Assembly (NCBI RefSeq): GCF_000166295.1
Contig: NC_017506.1
Span: 4,357,912 to 4,421,911, forward strand
DNA from: Marinobacter adhaerens HP15
GTDB lineage: Bacteria > Pseudomonadota > Gammaproteobacteria > Pseudomonadales > Oleiphilaceae
Length of the DNA: 64,000 nucleotides
Direction: 5' to 3'
The notes beneath the pieces are model-generated. The model made no database searches and was not told the DNA's origin. It saw nothing but the letters and a program-made list of their open reading frames with translations. Positions 17,729 to 26,045 of this stretch are shown here, in pieces (position 1 is the stretch's first letter; each line of letters opens with the position of its first letter). Position numbers and translations under genes: made by a program.

Positions 17729-18511
17729 TTACTTGTAGTACTTGCGGAATTCCGGCTTGCGCTTTTCCAGGAAGGCGTTCACGCCTTCTTTGGACTCGTC
17801 GGTGTCGTAGTAGAGGCTCAGGGCCTGCATGCCGAGGGCGCCGATACCGGCAATGTTGTCGCTGTCGGCATTGAAAGAGCGCTTGGCGATGGAAATGGCC
17901 GTTGGGCTTTTTTCCAGGATTTCCTCGCACCACTTCTGCACTTCCTCGTCCAGTTGCTCTGGCGGAACCACGGCGTTGACCAGGCCCCACTCCAGCGCCT
18001 GCTGAGCGGAATACTTGCGGCACAGGTACCAGATCTCCCGGGCCCGTTTCTCGCCCACGACTCGGGCCAGGTAGGCGGTGCCAAAGCCGGGGTCCACTGA
18101 ACCCACTTTGGGGCCGACCTGGCCGAAGATGGCGGTTTCCGAGGCAATGCTCAGATCACAGATCACGTGCAGCACGTGGCCGCCCCCGATGGCGAAGCCA
18201 TTGACCCGGGCGATCACCGGTTTTGGCACTTCGCGAATGGTGCGCTGAAGCTCTTCCACCGGCAGGCCGATCAGGCCACGGCCGTCGTACTGGCCCTCGT
18301 GTGCGCCCTGGTCACCGCCGGTGCAGAACGCTTTTTCACCGGCGCCCGTGAACACGATGACGCCGATATCCTTGTTCCAGCCGGCGCGGTTAAACGCGTC
18401 CAGCAGTTCCATGCAGGTCTGTCCCCGGAAGGCGTTGTAGCGGTCCGGCCGGTTGATGGTGATGGTGGCGACGCCGTTGTTTTCGTCGTATAGGATGTCT
18501 TCGTAAGTCAT
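17729..18511 (-). CDS. badI: 2-ketocyclohexanecarboxyl-CoA hydrolase BadI
   Basis: 260 residues of the crotonase superfamily, closest by motif to the MenB/BadI branch: GEKAFCTGGDQ, FAIGGGHVLHVICDLSIA (oxyanion hole) and KVGSVDPGFGTAYLARVVG, followed by AREIWYLCRKYSAQQAL. BadI opens the alicyclic ring hydrolytically, turning 2-ketocyclohexanecarboxyl-CoA into pimelyl-CoA. MenB itself is excluded by the context, since neighbours are a cyclohexanecarboxylate ligase and a BadH-type dehydrogenase. Start has AGGAGA seven bases upstream. The expected badK hydratase is not among the neighbours. Confidence 0.85.
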   Translation of the reverse strand: MTYEDILYDENNGVATITINRPDRYNAFRGQTCMELLDAFNRAGWNKDIGVIVFTGAGEKAFCTGGDQGAHEGQYDGRGLIGLPVEELQRTIREVPKPVIARVNGFAIGGGHVLHVICDLSIASETAIFGQVGPKVGSVDPGFGTAYLARVVGEKRAREIWYLCRKYSAQQALEWGLVNAVVPPEQLDEEVQKWCEEILEKSPTAISIAKRSFNADSDNIAGIGALGMQALSLYYDTDESKEGVNAFLEKRKPEFRKYYK

Positions 18512-18543
18512 GGTCCGTTCTCCTGAATCGTGTAACGGGTTGC

Positions 18544-19311
18544 TTAGCCGGCCATGGTCAGGCCGCCGGATACGCTGATCACCTGGCCAGTGATGAAGTT
18601 GGCGTCGTCACTGGCGAGCAGGGCGATGAGGCCGGGGTAGTCCTCCGGTTGGGCCAGGCGCTTCATGGGCACCGCGTTGCGGAAGGCTTCAAGCAGCTTC
18701 TCCGGGTTTGGGGCGGTTTCTGCCACGCCCTTGAGCAAGGCGGTGTCGGTGGGGCCGGGGCAGACCACGTTCAGACACACATTCTTGGTGGCCAGCTCCC
18801 GCGCCACGGTCTTGCTGAAACCCACCAGGCCGGCCTTGCAGGCGGCGTAGACGGATTCTCCGGATGAGCCCACCCGGGCCGCGTCGGAGGCGACGTTGAT
18901 CACCTTGCCGCCGCCGGCAGCAATCATTCCTGGCAGCACGACATGGTGCATGTTCAGGGCGCCGGTGAGGTTCACAGCGATCAGCTGGTCCCAGAGTTTC
19001 GGCTCGGTCTTCAGGAATGGCATAAAGCGGTCGAAACCGGCGTTGTTGACCAGCACGGTGGGTACGCCCAGATCGCTTTCGATGGCGGCCACGGTGTCAG
19101 TGATCATGGCGTAATCGGTGATGTCGGCGGCGTAAGCTTTTGCCCGGCCTCCAGCTTCGGTAATCAGGTCTGCCGTGGCCCGGGCGGTGCTTTCGTCGCG
19201 GTCCAGCACCGCCACCAGGCTGCCTTCCTCAGCAAAGCGCAGGCACACGGCACGACCAATGCCGCCACCGCCACCGGTCACGATGACTGTTTTTCCCTCG
19301 AGGCCTCTCAT
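18544..19311 (-). CDS. badH: 2-hydroxycyclohexanecarboxyl-CoA dehydrogenase BadH (SDR)
   Basis: 255 residues. Short-chain dehydrogenase with the NAD-binding TGGGGGIG motif at residues 11-18, NNAG, catalytic S-x(12)-YxxxK as SGESVYAACKAG, and a C-terminal FITGQVISVSGGLTMAG. BadH oxidises the ring hydroxyl to the ketone that BadI cleaves. I chose the ATG at 19311 (AGGAG nine bases upstream, MRGLEGKTVIVTGG), not the upstream in-frame ATG. It lies 32 bp upstream of badI and 35 bp after aliA on the same strand. Confidence 0.85.
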   Translation of the reverse strand: MRGLEGKTVIVTGGGGGIGRAVCLRFAEEGSLVAVLDRDESTARATADLITEAGGRAKAYAADITDYAMITDTVAAIESDLGVPTVLVNNAGFDRFMPFLKTEPKLWDQLIAVNLTGALNMHHVVLPGMIAAGGGKVINVASDAARVGSSGESVYAACKAGLVGFSKTVARELATKNVCLNVVCPGPTDTALLKGVAETAPNPEKLLEAFRNAVPMKRLAQPEDYPGLIALLASDDANFITGQVISVSGGLTMAG

Positions 19312-19346
19312 GATGACTTGCTCCTGTTGTTGTGAGATCAATGGGA

Positions 19347-21011
19347 TTAATGGTGTTTGTTCGGTTCCAGGCGAACGTTTCTGGCCTGCTCGCGCAGTTT
19401 GAATTTCTGGATCTTTCCGGAGGCCGTTCGAGGCATGGCCTCGATCACTTCCAGGTATTCAGGCAGGTAGTTTTTGGACAGTTGCTGTTCGGTCAGGTAG
19501 GTCTTGACCTGTTCCAGGGTCAGGTCGGTGGCGTTCTCATCCAGGGTGACATAGGCGCACAGGCGCTCACCCAGGCGTTCGTCCGGGCAACCGACCAGGG
19601 CGACATCGACAATGCCCGGGAACTTGTAGAGCAGGTTCTCTACCTCCACTACGGGAATGTTCTCACCGCCTCGAATCACCACGTCCTTGGTTCGGCCGGT
19701 GATGCGGATGTAGGCGTCTTGATCCATGCGAGCGAGGTCGCCGGTGTTGAACCAGCCGGATTCGTCCACGCCATAGAGTTCGGGGCGTTTGAGATAACCG
19801 ACAAACAGGCTGGAGCCGCGAACCAGCAGGCTGCCTTCTTCACCGGCAGGCAGTTCGTTGCCCTGGAAATCGGTGACTTTCACTTCCATGAAGGGCATGG
19901 CCTTTCCGTCGGACTGGCTGGCCCGCTCGGCTGGATCTTCCGGGCAGGTCATGGTGACAGCGCCGTTTTCGGTCATGCCCCAGGCGGAGACGATCTTTGC
20001 CTTCAGTACCTTGCCGGCCTGCTCAACCACGGCGCTCGGGATCGGTGCGCCGGCGGAGACGAAGATCCGCAGGGAATCCAGTTCACCTTCGTGCTTGGGT
20101 GCGGTCTTGACCAGATCGGCCAGGAACGGAGTGGCGGCCATGGTGAAGGCCGGCTTTTCGGCACCAATCACCTTGCAGACATAGTCCGCGTCCCAGATGT
20201 CTTGCAGGATGGCAGTGGTGCCCAGATAGACGGGCATCATGATGCCGTACATGAAGCCCGTCTGGTGGGCCAGGGGGGAAGCCATCAGTACCTTGTCATC
20301 GGAAGTCAGGTGCAAGCGGTCGGCGTAGGGTCGAACATTGGAAAACAGCGTGTTGGAGGTATGCATTACGCCTTTGGGCTCACCGGTGGTGCCAGAGGTG
20401 TAGAGGATCTGGATCGCATCGTCGGCGGTGAGTTGGCGTTCTGCGAACAGGCTCGTGATGTCCTGCTGTTTTTCCCAGGGCGTCTCCATCAGGCGTTGTT
20501 CGAAGCTGCGTTCACCTTCTCCGCCGATGACCAGCAGCGTTTCCAGAGCCGGCAACTCCCCGCGAATACCGTCAACCATCGCCTCGTAGTCAAAGTCCCG
20601 GAAGACCTTTGGAATCACCAGCAGTTTGGCTTCGCCATGCTTGAGCATAAAGCGGAGCTCCCGCTCACGGAAAATGGGCATGAGCGGATTCAGGATGGCG
20701 CCGATGCGCATGCAGGCCAGATGCAGGGCCGTGGTCTGCCACCAGTTGGGTAGCTGGCAGGCCACCACTTCCCCCTTTCCGATGCCCATAGCCGCCAGGC
20801 CCGCTGCCATGCGAGTGACTTTGTCATTGAGTTCTCGATAGGTGAGGGCGTTGCGGGTGTCGCTGGTGACCTGATAACCGACGATGGCTTCCCTGTCCGG
20901 GGTGCTGGCGACCGCTTGGTCGAAGTAGTCGGTAATGATCTTGTCGTTCCACGCGCCGCTTTTGATCATCGCGGCACGGCGTTCCGGATTAAGAGTGATG
21001 CCTGTATCCAT
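19347..21011 (-). CDS. aliA: cyclohexanecarboxylate-CoA ligase AliA
   Basis: 554 residues from the ATG at 21011, preceded by AGGTG. The adenylate-forming signatures are present: ILYTSGTTGEPKGVMHT, SAWGMTENGAVTMT, GWFNTGDLARMDQDAYIRITGRTKD and MPRTASGKIQKFKLRE with the catalytic lysine. AliA activates cyclohexanecarboxylate to its CoA ester. First gene of the operon aliA-badH-badI-aliB-badR, with a good promoter about 80 bp upstream. Other medium-chain or alicyclic acids are possible substrates; the assignment to cyclohexanecarboxylate depends on the linked badI/badH. Confidence 0.83.
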   Translation of the reverse strand: MDTGITLNPERRAAMIKSGAWNDKIITDYFDQAVASTPDREAIVGYQVTSDTRNALTYRELNDKVTRMAAGLAAMGIGKGEVVACQLPNWWQTTALHLACMRIGAILNPLMPIFRERELRFMLKHGEAKLLVIPKVFRDFDYEAMVDGIRGELPALETLLVIGGEGERSFEQRLMETPWEKQQDITSLFAERQLTADDAIQILYTSGTTGEPKGVMHTSNTLFSNVRPYADRLHLTSDDKVLMASPLAHQTGFMYGIMMPVYLGTTAILQDIWDADYVCKVIGAEKPAFTMAATPFLADLVKTAPKHEGELDSLRIFVSAGAPIPSAVVEQAGKVLKAKIVSAWGMTENGAVTMTCPEDPAERASQSDGKAMPFMEVKVTDFQGNELPAGEEGSLLVRGSSLFVGYLKRPELYGVDESGWFNTGDLARMDQDAYIRITGRTKDVVIRGGENIPVVEVENLLYKFPGIVDVALVGCPDERLGERLCAYVTLDENATDLTLEQVKTYLTEQQLSKNYLPEYLEVIEAMPRTASGKIQKFKLREQARNVRLEPNKHH

Positions 21012-21090
21012 CTTTTTCACCTGTTCGTTCCGGTTTTTGTTATTAAAAGGCCTGGCTGAAGCTGAAATCTGGTCCAGCCTCATTAGCTTC

Positions 21091-21127
21091 ACAATACGCC
21101 TCGCCAAAATAATATGTCAACATGTTG
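21091..21127 (-). promoter_or_regulatory. aliA operon promoter with overlapping palindrome
   Basis: On the minus strand a perfect -35 TTGACA (21120-21115) is followed after 18 bp by a -10-like TATTGT (21096-21091). A perfect 10-bp palindrome CAACATGTTG at 21118-21127 overlaps the -35 edge. It is a plausible binding site for the BadR-like MarR protein or for the LysR protein encoded just upstream. Confidence 0.6.
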
Positions 21128-21219
21128 CTTTAAAAGTGCAAGGCGATGGCCATTTCCTTTGCCAGTTATTCTCAGGTGTTCAATACGTTAGACAGGACGA
21201 CGGATGCCGCGATGGTGGT

Positions 21220-22116
21220 TCATTGAAGATTTGCAAATTCCAGAATCAAGGCGCGCAATTTACCTGCCGCCGGTGAAAGCGGTCTCCCGCAGCGTTGCAA
21301 GACACCATAACGGGTCCGAAGAGTTTCAATCCCGGTTACAGAAACGGTTGTCACCTTTCCGCTTTCAAGCAAGTCAGCCACGATAGGCCTGGGCGCAATA
21401 CTGATGGCCTTGCTGCCGGTAACAATGGCCGCGAGCATGGCAATATTGTCGCATTCTATTCTCCGTTTAAGCCCGCCTTGTTGGGCGCTCATGGCCTGGA
21501 TATTCCGTTCCATATCTTCAGGAACACGGGTCATGGCCAGGGGATAATCGAGCAAATCGCCCCAAACGACCCCTTTTTTCCGGGCCAACGGGTGATCATG
21601 GCGACAAAACACAACAACCTCGGGCTGCGGCAAATGGGTAATGTCCAGGTCCGGATCGCCAGACAATTCGCCGGTATCGGCCACAAACAGCTCTATCTCA
21701 TGATCCAGCAGCGCAAGGCGTAAGTCCTGCCAGTTATCTGTTCGAATGTTGAGGCGGATTCCCGGGTATTGATCCACAAACCGGGCACAGACCTTATCCA
21801 TCAGGGCCAGCGCCGGATAGGGGCCAGTTCCGATACTCAATTCGCCTGTCTCAAGCTCGTCGATGGCCTCGACTTCCTGCCTTAAAGATTCTGCCGCGGC
21901 CAGCAGGCCCCGGACATGAGGCAGAGCGGCCCGCCCATGTGCGGTTAAAACCACTCCGAAGCGCCCCCGATCGAACAGTCTTGCCCCGAGTTGGCGTTCC
22001 AGTTCCTGGATGCTGCGGCTTAACGCCGGTTGAGACAGGTGCACGACCTCAGAGGCGCGAGCAAAACTGCCGCACTCAACCAACGCCATGAAGTGCCGGA
22101 TGTGTCGTGTGTCCAT
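21220..22116 (-). CDS. LysR-family transcriptional regulator
   Basis: 298 residues from MDTRHIRHFMALVECGSFARAS, the standard LysR opening; an ATG nine codons upstream is less likely. The HTH (SQPALSRSIQELERQLGARLFDRG) is intact and the effector domain has GTGPYPALALMDKVC and CRHDHPLARKKG. It lies upstream of the ali operon on the same strand and divergent from the alkyl sulfatase gene, so it could control either. I cannot name the effector. Confidence 0.85.
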   Translation of the reverse strand: MDTRHIRHFMALVECGSFARASEVVHLSQPALSRSIQELERQLGARLFDRGRFGVVLTAHGRAALPHVRGLLAAAESLRQEVEAIDELETGELSIGTGPYPALALMDKVCARFVDQYPGIRLNIRTDNWQDLRLALLDHEIELFVADTGELSGDPDLDITHLPQPEVVVFCRHDHPLARKKGVVWGDLLDYPLAMTRVPEDMERNIQAMSAQQGGLKRRIECDNIAMLAAIVTGSKAISIAPRPIVADLLESGKVTTVSVTGIETLRTRYGVLQRCGRPLSPAAGKLRALILEFANLQ

Positions 22117-22260
22117 GGCACTATATCTATGCGTTTTGCGCATGTTAAGTCAAGAAACATTGCATTGGATGAACGGAACACCTCGCTTCAAACTGCAGTT
22201 ACGTGGCGCACGATTCAAAACCAACAAAACCCAGGTGCCGCCAAAAAGAGGAGATTCCGC

Positions 22261-23913
22261 ATGCTACCCCTATTCAAGAAGGCCATGCTGGCAGCGTTAG
22301 GTGCCGGTTTGCTGTTCCCGGCGATCGCTCAGGCCGAAACCTCCAAGCCGGCAACTGCGGTGACAGCAAAGGTTAACCAGGCAGTCCTTAACGAGCTGCC
22401 GTTTGCTGACACGCGATCATTTGAGGATGCGCGCCGTGGTTTCGTGGGTGCGCTGCCGAATGGTCGGGTAGTGGACGAAGAGGGGCATGTGGCCTGGGAC
22501 ATGGAGCCCTACGCCTTCCTCAATGGTGATTCAGCGCCGGATTCCGTTAACCCAAGCCTGTGGCGCATGGCGCAGTTGAATGCGATCCATGGGCTGTTCG
22601 AGGTGGTGGATGGCATGTACCAGGTCCGCAACATGGATCTGTCCAATATGACCATCATCGAGGGCGACAGCGGCCTGATCGTTATTGATCCCCTGCTTAC
22701 GCCCGCCACGGCCCGCGCCGGTCTGGAACTCTATTACCAGCACCGAAGCAAAAAGCCCGTTGTGGCCGTGCTTTATACACACAACCATGCGGATCATTTC
22801 GGGGGTGTGAAAGGTGTGGTTAATGAGGAGGATGTTCGGGCCGGGAAGGTGCGGATCTATGCTCCGGAGGGGTTCATGGAGCATGCCATTGCAGAGAACG
22901 TGATCGCCGGCAATGCGATGACCCGTCGTGCCACCTACCAGTTTGGCGCCGGCTTGCCTCCAGGGGTTAGAGGTCATGTTGACACCGGACTTGGCAAGGC
23001 ATTGGGTAGTGGCGGGCTCAGCCTCATTGCACCCACGGATACGGTACCTGACAACGCCAACCTGACCATTGATGGCATTGATATTGAGTTCCAGATGGCC
23101 CACGGCACCGAAGCCGAATCTGAGATGATGATGTATTTCCCCCAATTCAGGGTGCTCAACACCGCCGAGATCACCAGCCAACACCTGCATAACATCTACA
23201 CCATCCGCGGAGCCGCGATTCGGGACGCCAATTCCTGGTCCAAATTTATCGATAAGGTGCTGGTTCGCTTCGCCGACCGCGCGGAGATTCTGGTGGCCCA
23301 GCATCACTGGCCGATCTGGAACCCGGAAGACATCACGCATTTTCTGGAAGTTCAAAGGGACCTGTACAAACATATCCATGATCAGACGGTTCGTATGATG
23401 AACCGTGGCATGTTGCCCGGGGATATTGCTGAAAACCTGCAGTTGCCTGAAAGCCTGAACCAGGAATGGTCAGCGCGCGGTTATTACGGAACCGTCAGCC
23501 ACAATGCCCGCGGTGTATATCAGCGCTACATGGGCTGGTATGACGCCAATCCCGCCAACCTAAACCCTTTGCCACCTCGTGAAGAATCGAGACGCACCAT
23601 TGATTACATGGGCGGCGAGGCGGAAGTGCTCCGAAAGGCCCGTACAGACTTTGCCGACGGCGACTATCGCTGGGTGGCATCAGTAATGCGACATCTCGTT
23701 TATGCCAACCCTGAAAACCGTGAAGCGCGCGAACTCGGGGCGGACGCTCTCGAGCAGCTTGGCTATCAGGCTGAGGCAGGCACCTGGCGCAGTGCCTACC
23801 TTGTTGGCGCGCACGAATTGCGCCACGGCGTGATTACACCGAAACATGTGGGGCTGCAGCCAGACCTGATGCAGGCGCTGGAAACCAGCATGTTTTTTGA
23901 TGCCATGGGGTAA
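22261..23913 (+). CDS. alkyl sulfatase (SdsA1/BDS1 type), N-terminal and catalytic part ended by frameshift
   Basis: 550 residues before an early stop. GAGGAG precedes the ATG, followed by a signal peptide MLPLFKKAMLAALGAGLLFPAIAQA. The metallo-beta-lactamase zinc motif THNHADHFGG is near residue 177. Further marks are HGTEAESEMMMYFPQF, NTAEITSQHLHNIYTIRGA and WSARGYYGTVSHNARGVYQRYMGWYD, all typical of SdsA1-type alkylsulfatases that release fatty alcohol and sulfate from SDS-like detergents. The family normally continues into a C-terminal SCP2-like domain of about 110 residues. That domain is encoded directly downstream in another frame. One G missing from a GGGG run (23907-23910) accounts for the break. 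It overlaps functionally with the GMC alcohol dehydrogenase that follows. Confidence 0.88.
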   Translation: MLPLFKKAMLAALGAGLLFPAIAQAETSKPATAVTAKVNQAVLNELPFADTRSFEDARRGFVGALPNGRVVDEEGHVAWDMEPYAFLNGDSAPDSVNPSLWRMAQLNAIHGLFEVVDGMYQVRNMDLSNMTIIEGDSGLIVIDPLLTPATARAGLELYYQHRSKKPVVAVLYTHNHADHFGGVKGVVNEEDVRAGKVRIYAPEGFMEHAIAENVIAGNAMTRRATYQFGAGLPPGVRGHVDTGLGKALGSGGLSLIAPTDTVPDNANLTIDGIDIEFQMAHGTEAESEMMMYFPQFRVLNTAEITSQHLHNIYTIRGAAIRDANSWSKFIDKVLVRFADRAEILVAQHHWPIWNPEDITHFLEVQRDLYKHIHDQTVRMMNRGMLPGDIAENLQLPESLNQEWSARGYYGTVSHNARGVYQRYMGWYDANPANLNPLPPREESRRTIDYMGGEAEVLRKARTDFADGDYRWVASVMRHLVYANPENREARELGADALEQLGYQAEAGTWRSAYLVGAHELRHGVITPKHVGLQPDLMQALETSMFFDAMG

Positions 23914-24236
23914 GGATTGACCCGGAAAAAGCGGCCGGAAAGCACCTGGTGATCAACTGGTCCATCACCGACAAGAGCGAAGATTATCGGCTGAACCTCC
24001 AGAACGCCACGCTGACCCATCGGTCGGGGGAGCTGGACGAGCATGCCCACGCCAGCGTGAGTATGTCCCGAGCGGTTCTGGACAATATCCTCCTGCAAAA
24101 AACAAGTTTCCCGGAGGCGGTGCAGGCCGGCGATATCCAGGTTGAAGGATCAGTGGACGCCTTCTTTGGCCTGCTGCAAATGCTTGAGCAGCCGCCATCA
24201 AACTTCGCCATCATTGAACCGGTGGCGGTGCAATGA
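23908..24236 (+). pseudogene. detached C-terminal SCP2-like domain of the alkyl sulfatase
   Basis: Read from 23908 in the plus-one frame, the sequence continues VRIDPEKAAGKHLVINWSI and runs to the TGA at 24236, giving the SCP2-like C-terminal domain expected for SdsA1-type enzymes (domain that binds the alkyl chain). An ATG at 23949 could start a separate product but would cut the domain. One added G in the run at 23907-23910 restores a single reading frame of about 658 residues. Either the gene is recently broken or the base is a homopolymer sequencing error. Its stop overlaps the next gene's start by ATGA. Confidence 0.8.
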
Positions 24237-25861
24237 TCTACAACAGCTTTGATTACATCGTCGTCGGTGCTGGCTCTGCCGGCTGTGTACTGGCAGACCG
24301 CCTGTCAGCCGACGGCCGATATTCTGTCTGCGTGCTGGAGGCCGGGCCCGGCAAGGGTTCGTTCACAATCCGGACGCCGGGCGCTTTTGCTGCCCACATG
24401 TTCATCAAGACATACAACTGGGCGTTCAACGCCCGACCCGACCAGCAACTGCGTGGTGGCCAGCCTCTGTTTACCCCTCGTGGCAAGGGGCTTGGGGGGA
24501 GTTCGTTAATCAACGGTATGTTGTATGTGCGGGGCCAGAAAGAGGATTACGACGAGTGGGAGGCTCTGGGTAATGAAGGCTGGGGCTATGCCGAGATGTT
24601 GCCTTACTTCCTGAAATCGGAACACCACGAGACACTGGCCGGAACGCCTTATCATGGCAAGGGCGGCAACCTTTATATCGGTGCCCCGGAAACGGCCGAA
24701 TATCCGATGTCTGGAGCCTTCGTTGATGCGGCCCGGCAGACCGGTTTTCCCTACAGCAGTGATTTTAACGGCGCCGAACAGGAAGGTGTGGGGTATTTCC
24801 ATCTGAACATCAAAAACGGCCGCCGGTTTGGTGTCGCCGATGCGTACCTGAAGCCCGCGATGAGCCGCCAGAACCTCACCGTGCTTACCGAAGCGCGAGT
24901 CAAAAAACTGGTGCTCGAGGGGAATCGGGCCGTTGCAGTTGAGCTTCGCCACAAAGACAGCGACCTTGTCTTGAATGCGAACCGGGAGATCATCCTGAGT
25001 GGTGGAGCTATCAATTCACCACAGTTGCTTCAGCTTTCCGGCATCGGGGATCACGATGCGCTGGAAAGCCTCGGTATCCGGTGCCGGCACGAATTACCGG
25101 GAGTGGGCAAGAACCTCCAGGAGCACGTGGATGCCTGTGTGCTGGTCTCAAGCCGGAAAAACAACGGCTTCACGGCCTCGCTCGGCGGCCTGCTGAAAAT
25201 GGTCCCGGATACCATCCGATACTTCCTCAGTAAACGGGGCAAGCTCGCTAAATCCATCACCGAGGCTGGCGGTTTTATCAAATCCAGTGACAGCGTTAAT
25301 CGCCCGGATGTTCAGCTCCACATGCTGCCGCTGCTGTTTGATGATAGCGGTCGGGACCTGAAACTCATGTCCAACCCAGGTTATTCAGTGCATGTCTGTG
25401 TGCTGCGGCCGAAGAGCTCAGGCACCGTAACCATAACGTCGGCCGATCCGTTTGCAGCGCCGGAAATCGACTACAACTTCTTTGCCGATCCCGATGACTG
25501 CAAAGTCATGGTGGATGGTATCCGCCAGGCCCGCCGGATTCTCGCGGCGAAGGCCTTTGACGATTATCGGGGTGAGGAACTCCACCCGGGCGCAGATCGC
25601 CAGTCTGACGAGCAGATCATCGAAAAGGTGAAGGAAAAGGTGGGCCTGGTATACCACCCGGTGGGCACCTGCAAAATGGGAACTGACAGGATGGCGGTCG
25701 TGGACCCACAACTCAGGGTGCACGGGCTAGGGGGCCTCCGTGTGGTGGACGCGTCCATCATGCCACGGCTGATTAGCGGCAATACCAACGCGCCTACGAT
25801 TGCCATCGCCGAAAAGGCTGCTGACATGATTCTCGAAACGGCGGCAGGTTCCGACACCTGA
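24233..25861 (+). CDS. GMC-family FAD alcohol dehydrogenase
   Basis: 542 residues. Rossmann FAD motif VVGAGSAGCVLADRLS (residues 10-25), the GMC signature GKGLGGSSLINGMLYVRG, and the C-terminal catalytic region YHPVGTCKMG...NTNAPTIAIAEKAAD with conserved His and Asn are complete. It resembles AlkJ/BetA-type dehydrogenases that oxidise primary alcohols to aldehydes and pass electrons to the quinone pool. It overlaps the sulfatase gene by four bases, so the pair should degrade alkyl sulfates through the alcohol to the aldehyde. The specific alcohol is inferred from this pairing. Confidence 0.88.
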   Translation: MIYNSFDYIVVGAGSAGCVLADRLSADGRYSVCVLEAGPGKGSFTIRTPGAFAAHMFIKTYNWAFNARPDQQLRGGQPLFTPRGKGLGGSSLINGMLYVRGQKEDYDEWEALGNEGWGYAEMLPYFLKSEHHETLAGTPYHGKGGNLYIGAPETAEYPMSGAFVDAARQTGFPYSSDFNGAEQEGVGYFHLNIKNGRRFGVADAYLKPAMSRQNLTVLTEARVKKLVLEGNRAVAVELRHKDSDLVLNANREIILSGGAINSPQLLQLSGIGDHDALESLGIRCRHELPGVGKNLQEHVDACVLVSSRKNNGFTASLGGLLKMVPDTIRYFLSKRGKLAKSITEAGGFIKSSDSVNRPDVQLHMLPLLFDDSGRDLKLMSNPGYSVHVCVLRPKSSGTVTITSADPFAAPEIDYNFFADPDDCKVMVDGIRQARRILAAKAFDDYRGEELHPGADRQSDEQIIEKVKEKVGLVYHPVGTCKMGTDRMAVVDPQLRVHGLGGLRVVDASIMPRLISGNTNAPTIAIAEKAADMILETAAGSDT

Positions 25862-26045
25862 TCGAAAGGTTTATTCACTGGCATTAAGTGGCATCCACGG
25901 TCCGGTGGGCATTCTCCGTGTCATTTCACAGAGAACTGCGCCCAGCAGCTCAGATCACGAAGCGGATAGGAGGTCGGGCAGGAGTGCCACATATGTGTAG
26001 GCACAGGAAGTGCCCCAGCGTTTGCGAACGTAAAAACATCAAGGT

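Noticed and set aside
17729..18511. MenB (naphthoate synthase)
   Set aside because: Motifs are shared with MenB, but no other menaquinone gene is near, while AliA, BadH and an acyl-CoA dehydrogenase surround it, which fits BadI.
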